In this document: positions 42,001-59,180 of the stretch, in pieces | Position numbering within the stretch: the stretch's first letter is position 1 | Layout of the letters: every line of letters begins with the position of its first letter | Assembly (NCBI GenBank): GCA_012295275.1 | Contig: CM022670.1 | Location: 5,234,764-5,298,763 of the forward strand | Source of the DNA: Chrysomallon squamiferum | Taxonomy: Eukaryota > Mollusca > Gastropoda > Neomphalida > Peltospiridae | Direction of reading: 5' to 3' | DNA length: 64,000 bases | Translations under genes and position numbers: made by a program | Notes under the pieces: model-generated | Databases searched by the model: none | Told to the model about the DNA's origin: nothing | The model's input: only the letters and a program-made list of their open reading frames with translations

Positions 42001-45000
42001 CATGCTATAACATAGCTATTGTTTTCACATATTTTGATTTTTCTGATATTTATCTGTGTTGTAGGCATATGTATGGCTGCACATAAAATGGAAAACAAAC
42101 AGAAACAAGAGCAAGATGAAAGGAACCATCTTCTAAAACTGATGAGAAAGAGAAAACAGAAAAGAGATGAACTGGCAGCTAAACATTTAGAAAGAAAAAC
42201 AACAGAGGTAAGTAAAAATCATGAAAATCTAACAAAAATACATGTTAAATATTTTTTTTTTTGTATATTAAGCTTTCTCAAAAAGAAAAAAAAGATTTTT
42301 TCAACTTTGTTTATATGGGTTTATATTTTTATTTATTTACATAAGGTGGGGAAAAGATGAAAAATACAAAGAAAATGTTTTTTCAGTTTGATTTTTAGAC
42401 ATATATATTTTTCATAACAGATTTTTTAATTTGTTCTGTTTCTCATTACTTTAGTTTTCTACCTTGCTATTCTTGATCAATCATTTGAATAAAATAAGTT
42501 TTGGAAAATAGAAATAATAAAAAAATAAATAAATACAGTAAATAAATTAATTAATTTTTAATTTATATATATTCTTTTTTAAAATTTATATTTTCTTTTA
42601 AGTAAATGAAATGGGAATATATCATGGCACATTATCTTCCAGAATTTAATTTGATTTCAGACACATGAGCCACAGAATTCAGCTTCTGCTGATCCTTTGA
42701 CAATAAATCTGTCTTCTCCTGAACCAGTCTCAAGTCCTGAGCCTGAACAAGTGCCACTGAAAATTACCCTTACATCTAAAACTAGTCATGGTAAACATCC
42801 ATTACATATACTACTTCATTTACACTTATCTGTCTCTGTGTCTCACTTTTACTATCTCTCTCTCACACAGACAGACAGACAGACACACACACACACACAC
42901 ACATACATTCATAGACACACAAACAGACACACACACATTCACAGAATTAAACGCTGTTTTTATAAAATGATGATAAAACCATTATTGTTTAAGAATTAAA
43001 TTCTGATCATCATAGGCACTAACTTTCCTTTTCTAAATTGTTAAATAGATCAGATGAGAATTCAGGTAGAAATGATTATGTTTACATGAATGGATATGAA
43101 CTGATGTCATTTTACTGAATTTCAGACTCTCTGGTGGAAAAAAATCAACCAAAAGTGTGTGAAGAACAATCTCGACCTTTCACTGCACAACCAAATAGTC
43201 AGAAAATACAAGATGGAATTTATAAACAAGACATATCTTTATCAGCAAGGGAGAGACTGAAAAATGTTGATCTGACTGTAAATAAGCCATTGATTTATTT
43301 ATTTATTTATTTATTTATTTATCTTCAAACTGATTTATTTTAAGAATGTAGGAGTAATTATTTAATTGTGTGTTTTACATTAACTTTGTATCAGTTGTTT
43401 AGTATTTCATTGTTACTGTAAATCTTTATAATGCACTTTAAATAGTTGTGCAGATAATATTAAATTACTTACATATTTACCATAATGTTAGTTTTCATAA
43501 ATATCAAAGTATAACCATTGCACATGAAGTTTTATGCTCTGAAATAACTTAGATAATGTTATGCTTGACCACCCAGAAATAATTAATATTAAAATAATAT
43601 GCTGATATTAAACAGATATCTATCCATTTATTCATTATTCAAGCTTGATCATAATGTTCATTAAACATTACTATCTTACATGAAATAAATTATTTCCATG
43701 AGATAAATCCAGATTCAACAAAAATATTGTGATGAATACTTAAAAATCTATTGACCACGTGTAAGGGATGGAAATGTTTTTGTTAATACCTACAGCTACA
43801 GGTGTTCAAGAGTCAGACAAACATTCACCAAAAACTGACACTGGAAATGGTGAAAGATCTTCAGAAGCAGCTGGAGGAGATTGAGAAGGAAATAACCAGC
43901 ACAGATGTCAGTACTGAAAACCACAGTGATCTGAAGTCACCACAAACCGATTATGTTAAAACATCTCATGTAGATGTGCTGAAGTTGAGTTCTGAGAGAG
44001 CGGCGTCTGCCTCAGATAATAGATCACTGCTGAAGGATCACAGAGGTGCCAAGAATTTGGGTGATGTCCAAAATGCTGCAAGTTCGATGATAATATCAAG
44101 AAGTAAAAGAGCTTTGCTGGATGAAATACGCAAGGAGAAAGATGAACATCGAAAACAGATACGGTAAGAATAATTGTACCAAAAAAAATCAATAACAAAA
44201 ATAAAAACAACACACAAACAAATATAATACCTAAAAGTATATTTTCACTAATATATAATCAAGCTTTAACAAGAACTCAATTATATTTTTCAGGCATCTG
44301 AAATCAGAATTGAGCAGACTTCAACACAAAGACCCAGTAAAGAAATCAGAATTGGATGTCAAAGATATAATATTTAGTGACAAAGGTATTTACTGCATAA
44401 GTTTCATTAAAACTGTACCTTTTATACATAGAAACATACTAATATGCACATGAAAAAATAAACTGAATTGCCAGTACTCGTATAAACATAAATACCTGTG
44501 AATTGATTTTATTTTCAGACATTATAGGAGAAGGAGCCTTTTCACAGGTATTCAGGGGAAGTTTTCAAGGAGCTGAAGTGGCAGTGAAGAGACTGAAAGT
44601 TCCACTGTCATCACAAGACAAAAACTATTTTGCTGCTGAGGTACATTGATATATTCTTCCATGACATACATTACTAATTAATCATGCACTTATTTATCTA
44701 TTTCATTGGAAATCTAAATATTTTATATATTTCATTTTATTTCATTTCATTTTAATTTTTAAAATTTTTTTAAATTTTAAATATTTTTAATTTTTTTAAA
44801 TTTTATTTTTGTTAGTTAAAGTATAAATGTCCTATTTTAATTATAACTTCATCTAATACTATAAAAGAAAATGTATTAGTTCTGTTTGTACAATACATAG
44901 TTTTATATCTGCACTAAGAATTTTGAGAAAAAATTACATCAAAGATAGTAATAGATGTGTGCCCACTATTTCAATGATAGTTTTGATGTGTGAAAAGTGA

Positions 45001-48000
45001 TGGCAGCTATAGTAACACCTACGATATTGTATACATCATGTTCTGCAGCCTTTAATATGATAATTCAGCAAAAACTCAGTCTTTTTAAAACTCACATACA
45101 AGGATTGATCTTTCACATGCTGAAAAAATAATAATAATAACTGTTCCACAGGTGAGTCTGCTGAGAGAACTTCATCATCCCAGAATTGTCATGTTGATTG
45201 GTGTGTGCACTTCACGCAAACTGCCACTCATGGTTCTGGAGTATTTATCAAAAGGAAATCTTTTTGCCATTCTGCATGATTCATCCAGGTAATTAATTTT
45301 GCATGCTTTTAATTATTTCATTTCAAAAATGTTTAAACTTAAAACATAACCTGAAATTTATACGTATTTATATTAATGATATTGTAAAATGTAACTTGAA
45401 GTATAATTTTACAATACATTTTTTTAAATTATTATTATTATTTATTAATTTTTAATTTTAATTTTTTTTTTTTATTTGTTTATTTATTTATTATATCTAT
45501 ATTTTCATCCATTTACATAACAGATTGTGTAACTTGAATATTTCTTAATGTGAATTCAGTCTAGGATGCAAGTTAAAACTTACACTGTACATTGTGAGTT
45601 CAAAGAAAATAATTCTTTAATGTTTATCTTTTTTTTTGTGCAGAGAGAAGTTTGATCATGCAGAATATTACCAGATTGCTCGAGACATTGCCTCAGGGAT
45701 GGTTTACTTACACAACCATCGCCCTGCAGTACTTCATCTAGACCTAAAATCTATGAATGTTCTCATTGGTATCGGAAACAGGGCAAAGATTGCTGACTTT
45801 GGATTCTCCAAACTTAAGTATGTTGACGTTTATTTTTTTAATTATTATTATTTTGTTTTTACATTTAGGCCATCAGGTACTTTATTGTACTAATTAGAAA
45901 GAGATACTTAATTTGGTAATTATAAATTTTTCAAGCATGAAGTTTGATATTGTTGCAGATGTAAGCTTACACTACAAAATGAAAATATGTACTCTATATA
46001 TACACACTCACACACACACATTTATATGTAGATACGTAGGTATGTATGTATGCATGTATGTATAAAATTACATTATTTATTTCCTAATAATGAAAATGTT
46101 TGTATGTTTCAAAAACATTAATCTAAGTATAATGTTATCAAAATTTGGAAATGAAAAATTCACAGACATGATGCTGATGTGAAAGCTGCTAAGACTGACA
46201 AAGCACGCCCAATCCAGGGCTCTCCTGCATGGATGGCTCCTGAAATGGTTCAGGGAGGGGAGGTTACTCCAAAGACAGATGTCTACAGTTTTGGAATTAT
46301 TCTTTGGGAAATGTTAACAAGACAAATTCCTTTTGAGCATTGCTCAACATTTCAGGTATTAGTTGTTGACAGTTTTGATATTTTTAAAATGTTATATTTT
46401 TTGACTCTAACAAAAGATAAAGTTGAGCTAGAGTCTCTGTCCTATATTTATGGGTATTTCTTATGTTTTATACAGGAGATCTTAAATATCTTAGGAATAT
46501 GGTTTGACATTTGTTGGCATTGTTTGGTCTGTGTGTGTTTAAAATATATTTCTAGTATTTGTAACAAACAGTTATTTGTTTGTGTGATAAAAGTCATAAT
46601 TTTATATTTTATTGGTCAGATCAACCAAAAAAGACAACAAGAAAGAAAGTAAAAATAACACAACAATTTGTTAATATGGATTAAATTAAATTAGTATCTT
46701 CATTTTAATAATTAAAAAAAAAAATAAAGAAAAAAAAAAAAATAATAATACATTTCTGTATTTAGTTGTTATCTTTCTTATGCTGAAACTGTTTCAAATG
46801 TTAAATTTTAGATTTTGGAGAATGTTAGACTAGGAAAAAGACCAGTAATACCTGAAGATTGTCCTCCTGAGTTGTCAGAATTCATACAGAAATGCTGGGA
46901 CAGCCTGCCAATGAGACGACCGCATTTCAAGGTTAGAACAAGCTTAATTTTAATGTAAATTATAAATTATAAATGGTTATATATATAACAAAAAACAAGT
47001 AGTTTCCATGTGATATAAAGGGTTGATATACTTTTTCTTTTTCATAAACTTCAAATAATATATAGCATTTAAATAAAAATTTCAAAAATTATATATGTAC
47101 ATATATATAATTTTCGTAATTTTTTTTTATTATTATGTGTAATAAATGATATAAGTACAGACTGCCTGCCAGTCATAAATATTTGAATAAACACAGAAAT
47201 TTAATTCTGGTCATTTCTAACATACAGAAAAAAGTATGGCCAGAAAAGAAATATCATTAATTTAAACCATCAGGTAACAAAAGGGGGTAAAAAACATTCA
47301 GCAAAACAATAGACTTTAATCCTTTTCATAATTTGTATAATGTGTATGTTATAAAAATATAAATTTAAAAAAACAACATCTTCTGATTTAATTTCCATCT
47401 ACAGGAAGTGCTGAAGTCTTTAGAAAATCTTTCTTTCCCTCCTGACTGGAGAGCTCTTTTCCAACAAGCAGGAGTACCAGACGAAGCTCTTGAAAATCTG
47501 CAATCAACACGTAACATCATTTCTCTAGTAACATCAACACTGGAGTCATCAAAACTACAGCACATTATCAACGAATCTCAGTCAACAGGTCAGGGAGAAT
47601 CTTCCTTTAACAGTATAACTGATGAAGCTGATGAAGCTGATGAAAGTGATGAATTCACAAAAATGAGTGACGACAGTCTGGAAAATGTTAATGCAGGAAC
47701 TTCAACATCATCTTGGCCTTCATTGCCTGTAAAATCAGAATCTGTGGAAGAATGGAATAACAATAATAATAAAGAAAGAAAGTCTGATCACACTGAACGG
47801 TTGGCTGTTCCATCTCTTCCTGTGAGAAGCAGTTTATTGTCTCCAAGCCTGTCTGAAGGAAAAAGAGACGCTTCTACATCTCCGAGAAAGAGTTTTGAGG
47901 CTTGGACAGAAACTAAAACTGACACATCTCACAATGAGGATAAAACCATTCCACCACCACCTCCTCCACCACCACCACCACCACCACAACAACAACAAAA

Positions 48001-48781
48001 ATCCATGTCAGCATCTGCATCAGGGAAAAAACAACCAGAGAAAGTTATGACACAAACAAAAATCAAAGTTACAGGTCAGATGCTGAAAGAGAAATCTGCA
48101 GGATTAAAGAAATGCACGCCAAAGACAAAAGACACAAAACGAAATACTGTGAAGATGAAGCCAGCAAGCACAACAGTACAAAGTGGTGCTTGTTTTGTAC
48201 TAGAAGCATCAGAGCTTCAGAAACAGAGAAGCAAATTGAAGTCAACATCATGTCCTCATCCTAATCAACTTGAAGACCTCAACAAAGTGAGCAAGAAGGA
48301 TCTCTTTAGTATAGCAGAAATTCTCAAACATGTAAGTAATCTTTAAATAAATTTGAAAGTATAAGAAAGTATAATATCTTTAGTGTAGAAGCAGTTCTAA
48401 AGCAGGTAAATAAATGTATCTCTAAATATTTAACTCTACTACAGTGTGTAGATGTTTTAAAGCTAAAATTTTCTTGACTAATGTAGGGATGTTTTAAGTG
48501 AGGAATACTCAAATATGCAATTATATAATTACAGTGTAAATATTGCAGAAGCTTGTTGTTTTAACAGTTTTTGTTTCTTCTTGAAGATTGTAATAAGGAG
48601 CAATGTTTCTAAAAATCTTGGAATTGTATTAGTACAGAGCCTTTGATTCTTTTTATTGTTTATATCTTTCATATTATGATTTCATCATCAGAATTTATTT
48701 TTGTTTTAATTGTGATAATTTTGTTATTATTAATATTAGTAGTAGTAGTAGTATTAATAGTATCATCATAGTCGTTATTAC

Positions 48782-48817
<36 letters not shown>

Positions 48818-48923
48818 GGCCATGTCAGAGAGAAGATTTGCAATGGGAGAGGTGAGAGTCAGTGTAGACACAGATGTCAGTCAGTCACAGACTGAACTCA
48901 GCTGGTCAACTATAGAAGACTGA
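39095..48923 (+). CDS. SAM-domain plus TKL-type protein kinase, about 1,558 residues, 15 coding exons
   Basis: Exons: 39095-39144, 39351-39488, 39898-41732, 42065-42207, 42661-42790, 43126-43277, 43802-44163 (or from 43796), 44294-44385, 44519-44640, 45152-45288, 45644-45817, 46166-46355, 46812-46931, 47405-48331, 48819-48923; total 4,677 nt, in frame. The ATG at 39095 has an in-frame TAG 15 nt upstream. Residues 1-425 are Ser/Lys-rich and probably disordered. A SAM domain lies at about 430-492 (starts DVDLWLRNIGL). A helical, charged stretch (DLQKQLEEIEKEI) precedes the kinase at about 965-1215: glycine loop GEGAFSQV, VAVK lysine 991, Glu 1008, catalytic loop HLDLKSMN at 1085-1092, DFG at 1105-1107 and SPAWMAPE at 1131-1138. 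All catalytic residues are present, so it is probably active; HLD replaces the usual HRD. The C-terminal 340 residues carry an acidic DEADEADESDE run and about 12 prolines plus 4 glutamines. The fold suggests a MAP3K/Raf-like signalling kinase. Substrate and orthologue are unknown to me. Confidence 0.92.
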
Positions 48924-49945
48924 CAGTAACCTGGCAGGATAAAAAAAGAGTTAATTTTGTCATCTTTAAACAAATATATATTTTTTAATTTTATTTATTT
49001 ATTTATTTTTTAGCATACAAAACAACAGTTATCTTTTCCTAATAAAAAATAAAATAAAAAATACATACATATTTAAAATTAGTAGATTGTCTACAATATC
49101 AAACACATTTTTAAAAATAAAAAAAGACCTCAAATTTTTGTTGGAATAAATTTGTGTAATTGCATCACTTTTAAAAAAATAGAATTATTAGTGTTTTAGT
49201 TTTATTTTTTATTTATAATCGGTATCTCAAATGCAATGACCATTGTAAAATGATTTTTTAAAAAGTGGAAAAAATTATTAACAACAATGTCCAGCAAATT
49301 TATTAGTAGCTGTAAAGTTTTAGTGCTTCAGAGATTCTCTGATTTGTTGTGTTGATTTTAGATTAAATTGCAGTCAGTTTGACAATCATATTTATTGTTG
49401 TATCACTGCATTTAAATTTGTTTTTTTCAAAACAGAAACAGTTCTAATAATGTGTAATGCATAGTAGGATGTTTTCCTTACTAATGCCCGTTTCTATTTT
49501 TAATATGTGTTTATGTGTTTGTGAGAGAGAGACATATATGTTTTTCTTTTTCTTTAGTTTCTTGAATGACATATGAAGCAGTTGTCTAGTGTTTTAAGTT
49601 GTGCTATGTTGTTATTTATTTTTTCTATTTCATATACATTTTAATTTTGAATTGTTATTGTTCCATCCATTTATACCCATTAATAGTTGTTTATATTTGC
49701 TGTCTCATATGTTCATATTTTGTAGTGCCATGTAATTATACATATTTTTTATTTATTTGTTTCATAATGGTGTTGTGTTCAGAGATTTTACAGAAACAGT
49801 GTTTATCACTTAGCAGATATTTATGCACAAATGCATATTCATTCTAAATAATTGTAAATAATTATTTTGTGTCCAGTTGTAAATGTAAAAAATGATTGAA
49901 GTTTGTCCAGCAAAATATATAATAAACTGAGAGTTAGTCCATACT
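48924..49945 (+). other. Probable 3' UTR of the SAM-kinase gene
   Basis: AT-rich, without coding signal. The AATAAA at 49921-49926 is a good distal polyadenylation signal; AATAAA-like hexamers near 49,041 and 49,146 are possible proximal ones. End inferred. Confidence 0.4.
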
Positions 49946-51534
49946 CAGTACTAATTTAATTCATAATTTCACAATATCTGAATGATTTATTTATTACAAA
50001 TATTTTCATTAAAAGGTGAGAAAACTGTATAAAAAATTTTGAATACTTAATTAAAAATAAATAAGTACTGCTTGTTTTTAAAATGAAAGTTAATATTTGG
50101 GTTATATTCTTAATTTTAGTGGATATTCTTTAATGTTTATCTGATTAATAAAATGTTTGAATGTTATTCTCAGTTAAATGTAATATTAAGAAAGATATTC
50201 AGTTTGGAATCCCTTGAAAGGGAAAATGTACTTTGTACATCTACATAAAATTTAGCCATATCATAGTGGATAAAAAAAATATATATATTATAAACTGAGA
50301 AATTATTTTAACAGATCATACAGTATGATAAACTGATTCAAACTGTTTAGAAAAGTATTGGCTTGTAGCACATCATCACTGAGTCAGTGAGAAAATGGAT
50401 CAGACCCACCACAGCTCAGAAAAAATGTTTCTTACATTTTACCATATGAATCAAAATGAAATTTATTCTACTTTCATAATCTTTTCACCATGTAATTATC
50501 AGTAAAAGGTTGACTGTCCTGACTTTACATTGTTACAATAATTTTATATAATCTGACACAATGAACGAATGAAATTTTGGAAATGTAAATTTTTCACATA
50601 TTGCACGTTCGGTCAAAGCTTGCTGTGATAATAATAACAAATGAAATATCTGTTACTTCACATTCCAGTTCAAAATCTTGTTCAAGGCAAACATCTTAAT
50701 ATTTGTAATAAAACATTTTAAATGAAATAGTCTGTTTTCATTTATAATATCTGTTCTTTATCTATTCACTGCCATGCAACCAAGACATTAAACATTCAGA
50801 GAAAGTGGTATATTCTGTACGTTGTCTCAGTTACCTCTTCTTTTATACAGCAGTTTGCAAATAGTAAAAAAAATAAGAGAATTAATCAGGCTGATTTTAT
50901 TTATTTCCTTTCCTCATTTGATTGATTCACAGGAAAGTACTAATTAGTACTAATAGTAATATCCTGGTTCATCAATACATTTGTTTAATATTGTAATTAT
51001 TTCAAAAATATGAACTGGTGGAACTAACAATATTTTTATAGCAAACAGTTTGTTTTGATTTGTTAGATTTTTTTTAACACAAATAAAAGAGATTAATAAA
51101 ATTCATCTCAATATTAAAACATTTTTAATGCACAGATCTTGTTTTTTCGACACTCAAACATTACATAAACTTTGTAAGTATAAATACTTCTTGTTTGTGT
51201 TAGTATGATACTTCAGTTTCAAGTTATGACATTTGTTTAAGCATACATTAATTTTCTGTCACTGACTATTCAGATTTCAATCATCTAATATTTGCTACAT
51301 GTTCCCACTGTTACAAAAAGAACTTCAGTATGCACAAATCAGTAGTTACCAGATCCTTAAACTGAGCACTGGTTGAAACTCAAGGGTTGACAAATAATCT
51401 ACATAAAAATACAACTGGGAATAGTTTCAAATTAGAGCCTAATTAACTTATTCTGCATAAGTAAGATGTTAAACAGTGGAAGACTGAATGTAGAAGCACA
51501 AAACAGAACAGAATCAAGTGTAAAATTCAAGTTG
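49946..51534. other. Tail-to-tail intergenic stretch between kinase and GTPBP8 genes
   Basis: No coding exon or RNA gene seen. A minus-strand AATAAA (TTTATT on the plus strand near 50,897) could end the GTPBP8 transcript, which would make its 3' UTR about 640 nt and leave under 1 kb between the two convergent transcripts. Confidence 0.35.
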
Positions 51535-54896
<3,362 letters not shown>

Positions 54897-55015
54897 AGTT
54901 TTTGTTTTACCTAGAAATAAAATAGGTACTGATTTTAAACTTATTTATTCGTTACGTCTTTTGTTGAAAAAGCTCACGTCTGAAAAAAAATAAAGTAAAT
55001 TAATAAATTATTTTT

Positions 55016-55061
<46 letters not shown>
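55016..55061 (+). repeat. (AC)n microsatellite
   Basis: Pure AC run in the GTPBP8/sphingomyelinase intergenic region. Confidence 0.98.
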
Positions 55062-55064
<3 letters not shown>

Positions 55065-55731
55065 CAATATATTAAGTGACATATACAATATATTAAAAGT
55101 CAGTCACATAAAATACAGATGAATGCATACATATAGTATACATAATATAATAATATATATATAATGTAAGAGTGAGAAACTTGTTTCGTCTTAATAAGCT
55201 CACATATTTTTAATTATGTATACAGATTCTAAATAATTGATATCCAAGAATAAGAAAATCTATCTGAATCTGAGTTAGAACTTTGATTTAGAAGGGGAGA
55301 AAAAATATTTAATTTTCAATAATAAAAAATAGGAAAATGTAAAAACCATAATAATTACGATCTTGACTGATGTAATTATTTGCAATTACATTATTGGGAT
55401 TCCTTTATATATTATCAAAGAAATTAATATTATTATAAAAATAGCCAAATGGGCGCAGCCATTTTATATTATACTTGCTTTAAATTCCATTACAAGTAAG
55501 TGAAGAGCACCACTGCACGTTGGAGATTATAATACCTGAACACGTACAATAGTCTTTACAAAAAATATATTAATGGTAAAAACATTACTAATAAAATTAA
55601 TTTTAGAACATTAATCAATGTTATGTTGTTGTTGTTGTCATTGTATTATCATCATCATCTTCATCATCCTTAACATCGTATTTAAATTCCTAATGACAGC
55701 AATAAACAAATGAATACAAAAATCTCTACCA

Positions 55732-55734
<3 letters not shown>

Positions 55735-55786
<52 letters not shown>
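55735..55786 (+). repeat. (GA)n microsatellite
   Basis: Pure GA run about 265 bp upstream of the sphingomyelinase start codon. Confidence 0.98.
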
Positions 55787-55791
<5 letters not shown>

Positions 55792-55935
55792 ACATGCATT
55801 TGCTTTTGTCATAAACAAAACCGATAAAAGAAAAATAATGTTTATCGTCACATAACGAGTACAGTTACATTCACCACTATCCAAAGTATATTAGTTATCC
55901 ACCTTGTGTAAACTTATTATCTATGATACATTACA

Positions 55936-55944
55936 TCACATGAC
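55936..55944 (+). promoter_or_regulatory. M-box/E-box-like site TCACATGAC upstream of SMPD1-like gene
   Basis: The reverse complement GTCATGTGA matches the MiT/TFE M-box core (TCATGTG) and is one base from the CLEAR element that TFEB-type factors use on lysosomal genes. It lies about 108 bp before the start codon of a lysosomal enzyme. One short motif; chance is possible. Confidence 0.3.
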
Positions 55945-56051
55945 TTGTCAGTTGTTTATCGTTATCGCTTCAGTTTCATGTACGACCAGTTGGCTTTTAA
56001 ATTAAATTGTGTTGAACGGTTTTTTCAAACAACATTAATATATCTGTGGCA

Positions 56052-56206
56052 ATGAATTATTTAGTTTTTCTAATATACTGCTGCACTGTGGCGTGTGGAA
56101 TCACGACCAAAGAGTGGACTCGTTCTAGCGAATTGTCGCAGTTTTCTGAGCAATCCTATATCTTATGTCCATACTGCAAGGTGAGAATAATATCAAAATA
56201 ACCAAA

Positions 56207-56240
<34 letters not shown>

Positions 56241-56971
56241 ATTATTATTATTATTGTCCGAAGTATATTAATTAATACAATTACCTTATTTTTTATTCAA
56301 ATGCTAATAAATGATACTGTTTGATAAAAAGTAATAAGTATGTTAATGCTCATTAAAGTCATTAAAGTCAGTATTCTTGTTAGAGTTTAATTCCATAATT
56401 TTTTAGCACAGTTCAGTTTTATGACGTTACTTGACATAATATAATTACAGGTTATTGACAGACAGGTGCAGACAGACAGACAAACAGATATAAATTAATG
56501 AAGATGTATAATACATATGTATACTCATTACTAAATAGTCATATCGGATTGTTTACATGACTAACATAAAAATGACTTGAACCAGAATCTTAAATTTGAG
56601 AGTCGTCACTCCAGCAACATAAATATATCTTTGTCTTATCTTATGTATCTTTAGCCACGACTATTATTATATATTTTATTTTATTTCATTTCATTTTATG
56701 AGTTTAAATTATGACTTCTGTTTTTCCAATAGGAACTTGTCCAGATAGTGAACAAGAACATTGGCTCGAATAAAACTTTCAATGATTTCAAAAACGAAGC
56801 GATTCGCGTGTGTTACACAGTTCTGGATTATAAAAACATCAAAGGGCACGTTGTTTGTCCTGGCATTATCGACTCATTTGGACCTCACGTAAGTACTCAG
56901 TTAGTGCCGATCGTTTTGCAATGATCTGTTGTTTTTATTTATGGAATGGAATATGATAGCAATGTTCTACA

Positions 56972-57050
<79 letters not shown>

Positions 57051-57735
57051 TCCGACTATCTCTCTGTATGTATAAATATATACCTGTCTATCTCTGTTCG
57101 GCTCTTTTAGTCTCTCTTTTTATCTATATATCTATTTATCTACCCCATTGTCATTTTTCTCTTTCATTATTTTTTTTTTTTAAATTTATTTGTTTTTTAC
57201 GTTTACTTTTACCAAAATTCTCGCTCGATCTTCATTCGAAGTAAATCTTCTATATTTCCACTCCTTTCATATTTCAAATGTAATAAAATATCATTTAATC
57301 ACATATCTTAGGATTTTTCTTGCCAAAATTTCAAATTTGTTATTTCGAATGAACAAATTACCCATGATTTCATTAAATGTTTTATAATCAAAATATTTTC
57401 TTCCAGGTGTTATACATTGCTACTCAGCTAGTGCTGGATCCTGAAAAGATCTGCCAAGATTTAAACTTCTGTCCACAAGATCTGAAAGACCTTCCTCCGA
57501 AACGCACCTTCTTAAGTCTTCCTTACAATAATACAGCGAACAAAAAGACGCCAAACATGACAACACGTAAAGGATCTCACAGAAAACAAAATGGCGGATC
57601 TACGTTCAGCGTTTTACAAATTACAGACGTGCACATTGATCCTCATTATACTGTTGTTAGTGTTAGGAAAAGTCATTAAAAAATAACTTTATTTTTAAAC
57701 AGATATCTATAATTACACACTCACACACACAAACA

Positions 57736-57766
<31 letters not shown>

Positions 57767-59141
57767 TATTATTATTATTTAAAAAATACACAACTGTATA
57801 TTGCATTTTAATATCTTAAACTGATACATTAAGACCTATATTTGTTTGCACACGTACACAAAGATACAAAATAATAAGCACATTGTTATATATTTTGATA
57901 AAATTACAAAATGAAATTAAATAAATAATTATAAATTATTATCGTTCTAAGCATGCATTAATGCTTAAGACTGGAAGTTAACATTGTTTTAATTTATTTC
58001 TGCTTAGGGAACGCCAACTAAATGTAATATTTTCATTTGCTGTTATCCGGAGTTCAATGGTACGGTATGTACTTTATTTGTATTTCAAAAATATTATATA
58101 CTCACGTTTTATTTTCTTTTTCCAATTTACACACACACACATACACACACATATACACACTACACACATGCACACGTTGTCTGGATATATAATTAAGTTA
58201 TAATAAATAGTCTTCATTTCCAGGGATCCGCAGGGCAGTTTGGCGACTATAACTGCGACCTTCCAAAAAAGACGTTTGATATAATTCTGGATGCCGCCAA
58301 TGACATCCGACCGAAACCTGCATTCATCCTTTTCACAGGTAAACCCGACAAAAATGAAGAACAATGCTGATAATTCTGTTGATGGTAAACAGAGCAATGA
58401 CGACATTAATGCCTGTAACGAGATTTTCTTTCATAAAAATCAAGAAAATTATAAAATATGTTATTATTCTCTTTCTTTCTTCTCTCCTCCCCTATCCAAA
58501 GGTGATTCGCCACCACACGATATATGGCAGCAATCCTGGGCCAGTCAGCTGGATCGAACCCACGACACTCTGATTCGGATTAGAGAAAAACTGCCACATT
58601 TTAATATATATCCTGCTGTTGGTAATCACGGTACATATTTGTTAATTATTTACTTACAGTGATTTTGATTTTTATGTATCTTAAACTTTAATAACTTTTT
58701 TTTAACAGTGAAATATTAAAAATTACAAATAGAATTTTTCTGAATAAAGAAGTAAATAGACAAAATAAATAAACTTTATTTTTATTGTGCTGTTGTTATG
58801 ATTGTTATTATTATTATTATTATTTTAATTATATATTTAAATGTTATTTCTTCTCTTTTATTACCATTTTCTCATTACTTTTTTGTTATTGATTTTCGTT
58901 TATTGATTTTTTTTTTTTTTTTTTTTTTCAGATAGTTTTCCAGAAAGTCTGTATTATCGACCAAATGACTTGGTAAAATTTTAATATTTTGTGGGGGTTA
59001 TTTTAGAAATAATTTTATAAAAAAATACAGTAATTTTAATTTTTATTTTTATTTAAATCTATCAAAAAAAAAATAGCAGAAGAAATCAAAACAAAACAAA
59101 TCAAGACAAACACAAGCAATATTAATTAATTGAGTAAACTT

Positions 59142-59180
<39 letters not shown>

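Larger units (their letters stand above)
54910..56051. promoter_or_regulatory. Divergent intergenic region between GTPBP8 and the sphingomyelinase gene
   Basis: About 1.1 kb separates the two start codons, so promoters for both genes should lie here. It contains an (AC)n run at 55,016-55,061, a (GA)n run at 55,735-55,786 and, near the sphingomyelinase side, an M-box-like site. No TATA box stands out in the AT-rich background. Confidence 0.5.

Noticed and set aside
45636-45893. Kinase segment read through into its intron as a separate short ORF
   Set aside because: The true donor is at 45,818; the tail beyond it is intron.
39095-48923. Kinase called inactive because HRD is HLD
   Set aside because: The catalytic Asp, the Lys and Asn of the loop, DFG and the VAVK lysine are all present, and HLD occurs in active kinases.
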